A DNA stretch of 64,000 bases from Mycobacterium sp. 852014-50255_SCH5639931 (GTDB lineage Bacteria > Actinomycetota > Actinomycetes > Mycobacteriales > Mycobacteriaceae): positions 62,001 to 126,000 of the forward strand of contig NZ_LZSV01000035.1 of NCBI RefSeq assembly GCF_001665605.1, given 5' to 3'. The notes below the pieces were generated by a model. It saw only the letters and a list, made by a program, of their open reading frames with translations, did no database searches and was not told the origin of the DNA. Of this stretch, positions 60,174 to 64,000 are shown one piece after another. Every line of letters begins with the position of its first letter. Positions within the stretch are counted from its first letter, which is position 1. The position numbers and the translations under genes are program-made.

Positions 60174-61463
60174 ATGTGCGAACCGGCGGCCCACGGGGCC
60201 GGCAGCACGGCGCCCGACGACACCGAACCCGCGCCCACGCCCCTGCTGCACCCGGCCGAAGGGATCCCGGACCTCTCGGTGACCGCCCGCCAGATCCAGG
60301 AGGCGGCGGAGCTCCTGGACCGTGGTCGCGGACCGTTTGCGGTCGACGCCGAGCGCGCCTCGGGTTTCCGGTACTCCAACCGCGCCTACCTGATTCAGAT
60401 CCGGCGGGCCGGCGCAGGCACCGTGCTCATCGACCCCGTCAGCCACGGCGCCGACCCGCTCGAGGCGCTGCGGCCCGTCGCCGAGGTGCTCAGCGAAGAC
60501 GAATGGATCCTGCATTCGGCCGACCAGGACCTGCCCTGCCTCGCGGAAGTCGGCTTGCGGCCATCCGCGTTATACGACACCGAGCTCGCCGGGCGGCTGG
60601 CCGGGTTCGAACGGGTGAACCTGGCAACCATGGTGGAGCGGCTGCTCAGTTCCGGGTTGGCCAAGGGGCACGGGGCGGCCGATTGGTCCAAACGCCCGCT
60701 GCCCGATGAATGGCTCAATTACGCGGCGCTGGACGTGGAACTGCTCATCGAGCTGCGGACCGCGATCGCCGACGTGCTGGCCGAGCAAGGCAAAACCGGT
60801 TGGGCCACAGAGGAATTCGACTACCTACGGGTGGCGGGCGCCAGGGAGCCCAGCGCGGCGACGCGGCGGGACCGGTGGCGGCGGACGTCGGGAATCCATC
60901 GGGTACGCGAGCAGCGCGGCCTGGCCGCGGTCCGCGAGCTGTGGTTGACGCGCGACCGCATCGCCGAGCGCCGCGACATCGCGCCGCGACGCATCCTGCC
61001 GGACTCGGCCATCATCGAGGCCGCCATCGCCGACCCGAAGACCCTCGAGGACCTCACCGCCTTGCCGGTGTTCGGTGGGCGCAATCAACGTCGCAGCGCC
61101 GCCACGTGGTTGGGGGCACTGGAGGCGGCCCGGCAAACCAAGAACCCGCCCGTCGATACCGAACCGCCGAACGGGCCCCCGCCGGCGGCGCGGTGGAGCA
61201 GGCGCAAACCGGAGGCGGCGGCACGGCTGGAGGCGGCGCGGGCGGCGCTGTCGGAGGTGTCCGAGCGGGTGCACGTCCCGACCGAGAACCTGGTCTCGCC
61301 CGACCTGGTGCGACGGCTGTGCTGGGACTGGGAGCCCGCCCCCGATCCTTTCGACGCCGTCGAGACGTTTCTACGGGCCGGGCAGGCCCGGCAGTGGCAG
61401 CGCGAATTGGTGGATCCCGTTCTGGCCCGGGCGCTGCAACCGCCCGAAGAGGACCGCGACTAG
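60174..61463 (+). CDS. Ribonuclease D-like 3'-5' exonuclease with HRDC domain (Rv2681-like)
   Basis: A 429-residue DEDD exonuclease. Exo I is FAVDAERASG (D-x-E), Exo II is HSADQDLPCL, Exo III is YAALDVELL. The C-terminal HRDC domain includes IAERRDIAPRRILPDSAIIEAA. RNase D trims structured RNA 3' ends such as tRNA. The start is ATG 60174, right after the DUF3000 stop. Confidence 0.9.
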   Translation: MCEPAAHGAGSTAPDDTEPAPTPLLHPAEGIPDLSVTARQIQEAAELLDRGRGPFAVDAERASGFRYSNRAYLIQIRRAGAGTVLIDPVSHGADPLEALRPVAEVLSEDEWILHSADQDLPCLAEVGLRPSALYDTELAGRLAGFERVNLATMVERLLSSGLAKGHGAADWSKRPLPDEWLNYAALDVELLIELRTAIADVLAEQGKTGWATEEFDYLRVAGAREPSAATRRDRWRRTSGIHRVREQRGLAAVRELWLTRDRIAERRDIAPRRILPDSAIIEAAIADPKTLEDLTALPVFGGRNQRRSAATWLGALEAARQTKNPPVDTEPPNGPPPAARWSRRKPEAAARLEAARAALSEVSERVHVPTENLVSPDLVRRLCWDWEPAPDPFDAVETFLRAGQARQWQRELVDPVLARALQPPEEDRD

Positions 61464-61471
61464 CCCCGATG

Positions 61472-61516
61472 GTGGCGACCCGCTTCGCCCGGCTCCGCCG
61501 CGCTCGCGATCGCCAC
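61472..61516. terminator. Candidate terminator between convergent genes
   Basis: GTGGCGA and TCGCCAC flank a GC-rich 31-base interior in the 53-base gap between ribonuclease D and dxs. It may stop both transcripts. Confidence 0.4.
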
Positions 61517-63430
61517 TTAGTCGAGGTGCTCGCGGATCTCCGCTTCGGTGACGGCGTTACCCAGCGCGGCGACCCACCCGGTGATGCGGCGGGCCACGTC
61601 CTGGTCCGTCAGCCCCAGGTCGGCCAGCAGCTCTCCCCGCGAGGCGTGCTCGTAGAACCGCTGCGGCAGGCCGACGTCGCGGCACGGCACGTCGATCTCC
61701 GCGCGCCGAAGGGCCGCCGACACCGCCGACCCCACGCCGCCGTTGACGCCGTTGTCCTCGCACGTGACGACCAGCTTGTGCTGCGCGGCGAGCTCGATCA
61801 CTCCCTCGGACACCGGCAGCACCCAACGCGGGTCGATCACCGTCACGCCGATCCCCTGGTTGTGTAGCCGCTTGGCGACCTCGAGCGCCATCGGGACGAA
61901 CGCGCCGACGCCCACCAGCAGCACGTCGTGGTTCAGCCCGGCGGCCGGGACGGCGAGCACGTCGACACCCGCGCGCCGCTCGAGGGCCGGAATGTCTTCG
62001 CCCACATCGCCTTTGGGAAACCGGAGCGCCGTCGGCCCGTCGTTGACCTCAAGCGCCTCGCCGAGTTCCTCGCGCAACCGGGTGGCGTCCCGGGGCGCGG
62101 CCACCCGCATGCCGGGCACGATGCCCAGCATCGACATGTCCCACATGCCGTTGTGGCTGGCGCCGTCCGAACCCGTGATCCCGGCCCGGTCGAGCACCAT
62201 GGTGACGGGCAGCTTGTGCAGCGCCACGTCCATCATGATCTGGTCGAAGGCCCGGTTGAGGAAGGTCGAATAGATGGCCACCACCGGGTGCATGCCGCCC
62301 ATCGCCAGGCCGGCCGCCGACGTCAGCGCGTGCTGCTCGGCGATGCCGACGTCGAACAGGCGATCCGGGAACTGTTGTCCGAAGGCGCTCAGCCCGGTCG
62401 GGCCGGGCATCGCCGCGGTGATGGCCACGATGTCGCGGCGCTTCCTGGCGTAGCCGATCAGCGCGTCGGAGAAGGTGGCGGTCCAACCGGGACCGGCGAC
62501 CTTGGTGGCCTGCCCGGTGACCGGATCGATGACGCCGCAGGAATGCATCTGCTCGGCCTCGTCGTCCTCCGCCGGACCGAAACCCATGCCCTTGCGGGTG
62601 ACGACGTGCACGATCACCGGCCGGCCGAAGCCCCGCGCGTGGCGCAGCGCCATCTCCACCGCGCGTTCGTCGTGGCCATCGACCGGTCCCACGTACTTCA
62701 GCCCCAGGTCGGTGAACAGCAGCTGCGGGGACAGGGAGTCCTTGATGCCGGCCTTGACGCTGTGCATGAACCGGTAGGCGAGCTCGCCGAGCAGCGGCAG
62801 CGAGCGCACCGCGTCGCGGCCCTTCTCCAGGGCGTGCTCGTAGGCCGGCTGCAGCCGCAGGGTGGCCAGATGGTCGGCGACGCCGCCGATCGTCGGCGCG
62901 TAACTGCGGCCGTTGTCGTTCACCACGATGATCACCGGCCGCTTCGACGCCGCGATGTTGTTCAGCGCCTCCCAGCACATGCCGCCGGTGAGCGCGCCGT
63001 CGCCGACCACGGCGACCACGTGCCGGTTGCGGTGGCCGGTCAGCTCGAACGCCTTGGCCAGGCCGTCGGCGTACGACAACGCCGCGCTGGCGTGGCTGGA
63101 CTCGACCCAGTCGTGTTCGCTCTCCGCGCGCGACGGATAGCCCGACAGCCCACCCTTTTTGCGCAGGCTCTCGAAGTCCTGCGAGCGCCCGGTCAGCATC
63201 TTGTGGACGTATGCCTGGTGACCGGTGTCGAAGACGATCGGATCATGCGGCGAGTCGAATACCCGATGCAGCGCCAGCGTCAGTTCGACGACGCCGAGGT
63301 TGGGCCCGAGGTGTCCCCCGGTCGCAGCGACCTTGTGGATCAGGAACTCGCGAATCTCGGCGGCCAGTTCGCGCAGCTGCTGTTGGGACAGGTGTTGCAG
63401 ATCAGCGGGCCCGCGGATCTGTTCCAGCAT
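61517..63430 (-). CDS. dxs: 1-deoxy-D-xylulose-5-phosphate synthase (Rv2682c-like)
   Basis: A 637-residue thiamine-diphosphate enzyme at the entry of the MEP isoprenoid pathway. It joins pyruvate and glyceraldehyde-3-phosphate. Motifs: GGHLGPNLGVVELT and FDTGHQAYVHK (substrate/cofactor His), the ThDP motif GDGALTGGMCWEALNN, and the transketolase region DRAGITGSDGASHNGMWD. Length is normal and no key residue is missing. Confidence 0.96.
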   Translation of the reverse strand: MLEQIRGPADLQHLSQQQLRELAAEIREFLIHKVAATGGHLGPNLGVVELTLALHRVFDSPHDPIVFDTGHQAYVHKMLTGRSQDFESLRKKGGLSGYPSRAESEHDWVESSHASAALSYADGLAKAFELTGHRNRHVVAVVGDGALTGGMCWEALNNIAASKRPVIIVVNDNGRSYAPTIGGVADHLATLRLQPAYEHALEKGRDAVRSLPLLGELAYRFMHSVKAGIKDSLSPQLLFTDLGLKYVGPVDGHDERAVEMALRHARGFGRPVIVHVVTRKGMGFGPAEDDEAEQMHSCGVIDPVTGQATKVAGPGWTATFSDALIGYARKRRDIVAITAAMPGPTGLSAFGQQFPDRLFDVGIAEQHALTSAAGLAMGGMHPVVAIYSTFLNRAFDQIMMDVALHKLPVTMVLDRAGITGSDGASHNGMWDMSMLGIVPGMRVAAPRDATRLREELGEALEVNDGPTALRFPKGDVGEDIPALERRAGVDVLAVPAAGLNHDVLLVGVGAFVPMALEVAKRLHNQGIGVTVIDPRWVLPVSEGVIELAAQHKLVVTCEDNGVNGGVGSAVSAALRRAEIDVPCRDVGLPQRFYEHASRGELLADLGLTDQDVARRITGWVAALGNAVTEAEIREHLD

Positions 63431-63484
63431 CCCGATAGTCTACGCAGCGTCGGAAGGAACAGCAGGGAGCCGGAGGCAGCCGGC

Positions 63485-64000
63485 CTACGAGGGTCTGAAG
63501 AGCTCGGCCAGGGTGTCGCGAAGTTCGGGATCCGCCAGGACGACGACCTCGTCACCGGCCTGAAGTTCGGTGTCGCCCCGCACCGGCACCAGGCCGGTGG
63601 TGCGAACCACGATGCTCACCCAGATGTCGCCGACACGGTCACTGAGACCCTCCACCGTGCACCCCTCGGCGGCAGAGCCCGGGGCAACGCTGAATCGATG
63701 GACCCCCTCCGGTTCGTCCGCGAGCCGCACACCTATCTCCCATGGCTGGGTCTCCACGGTGCGCATGGGCAGTTCCAACAGTTTTGCGACGCCGGGCACC
63801 GAGCTGCCTTGCACCAGAACCGAGAAGATCACGACGACGACCACGATGCCGTAGAGCCGTTCGGCGTTGGGAATGTGCGCGGCGCGCAGCAACTCGCCGA
63901 GCAGAATCGGCACCGCCCCTTTGAGGCCGGCGAACAGGATGAAGACGCGTTCGTTTCGCTTCAGGTGCACGCCAACCAGGCATGCGCTCACGGCCAGCGG
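63485..64000 (-). CDS. Potassium/proton antiporter, C-terminal part (5' end outside window)
   Basis: The frame runs open to the window edge. The first visible residues are the last membrane helices of a CPA-type antiporter (ILFAGLKGAVPILLGELLRAAHI, GIVVVVVIFSVLVQGSSVPG). A cytosolic TrkA-C (RCK_C) domain follows: WVSIVVRTTGLVPVRGDTELQAGDEVVVLADPEL. This layout is that of CvrA/NhaP2-like exporters, where the RCK_C domain gates by nucleotide. ATG 63991 is internal and not the real start. Confidence 0.8.
   Translation of the reverse strand, partial: PLAVSACLVGVHLKRNERVFILFAGLKGAVPILLGELLRAAHIPNAERLYGIVVVVVIFSVLVQGSSVPGVAKLLELPMRTVETQPWEIGVRLADEPEGVHRFSVAPGSAAEGCTVEGLSDRVGDIWVSIVVRTTGLVPVRGDTELQAGDEVVVLADPELRDTLAELFRPS

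Overview
The window is high-GC actinobacterial DNA, almost certainly a slow-growing Mycobacterium. From about 47.5 kb to the right edge, gene content and order match the Mycobacterium tuberculosis block Rv2667 to Rv2682c: clpC2, exported protein, GNAT, ZapE-like ATPase, ribD, lipoprotein hydrolase, aftC, msrB, methyltransferase, hemQ, hemY, hemE, echA15, DUF3000, ribonuclease D, dxs. The pair dedA (Rv2637-like) and a STAS protein (Rv2638-like) near 10.5-12.4 kb fits the left side of the same locus. The species cannot be fixed from the sequence alone.

Layout. 0-3.5 kb: a tightly overlapping ring-hydroxylating dioxygenase operon (Rieske alpha, beta, small protein, dihydrodiol dehydrogenase, class II aldolase/decarboxylase). 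3.5-5.4 kb: a two-component system ending in a strong terminator hairpin. 5.4-12.4 kb: acyltransferase, YiaAB membrane protein, broken deacetylase, IclR regulator, permease, SGNH hydrolase, DedA, TetR, STAS. 12.4-21.3 kb: metabolic genes (YbdK-type ligase, TauE/SafE, catalase-like protein, SDR, carboxymuconolactone decarboxylase family, acyl-CoA ligase, metallo-hydrolase, enoyl-CoA hydratase). 21.3-24.3 kb: an unusual trio of a PGM1-type ATP-grasp peptide ligase, a class II glutamine amidotransferase and a hemerythrin. Then an Acg-type nitroreductase and a four-tRNA cluster (Val, Gly, Cys, Val).

The last tRNA-Val is the attachment site of a 10.5-kb integrated element (26272-36759). It is bounded by 24-bp identical att copies and carries integrase, excisionase, a DNA-binding replication-type module, small zinc proteins, a protease-capsid fusion, a Spo11/TopoVI-A-like TOPRIM protein, a secreted DUF732-like cargo protein and a BrnT/BrnA-like toxin-antitoxin pair. 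It lacks terminase, portal, tail and lysis genes, so it looks like a capsid-forming phage satellite of the phiRv1/phiRv2 kind, in the tRNA locus where phiRv2 sits in M. tuberculosis.

37-47.5 kb is rich in small exported proteins (DUF732 paralogues, a CHAP/NlpC-like hydrolase, Pro-rich and Cys-pair peptides), with a cation-efflux transporter and an alanine/glycine symporter. The right third is core metabolism: heme synthesis (hemE-hemY-hemQ), arabinan assembly (aftC), methionine sulfoxide repair, RNA processing and isoprenoid synthesis (dxs). It ends in a partial potassium/proton antiporter.
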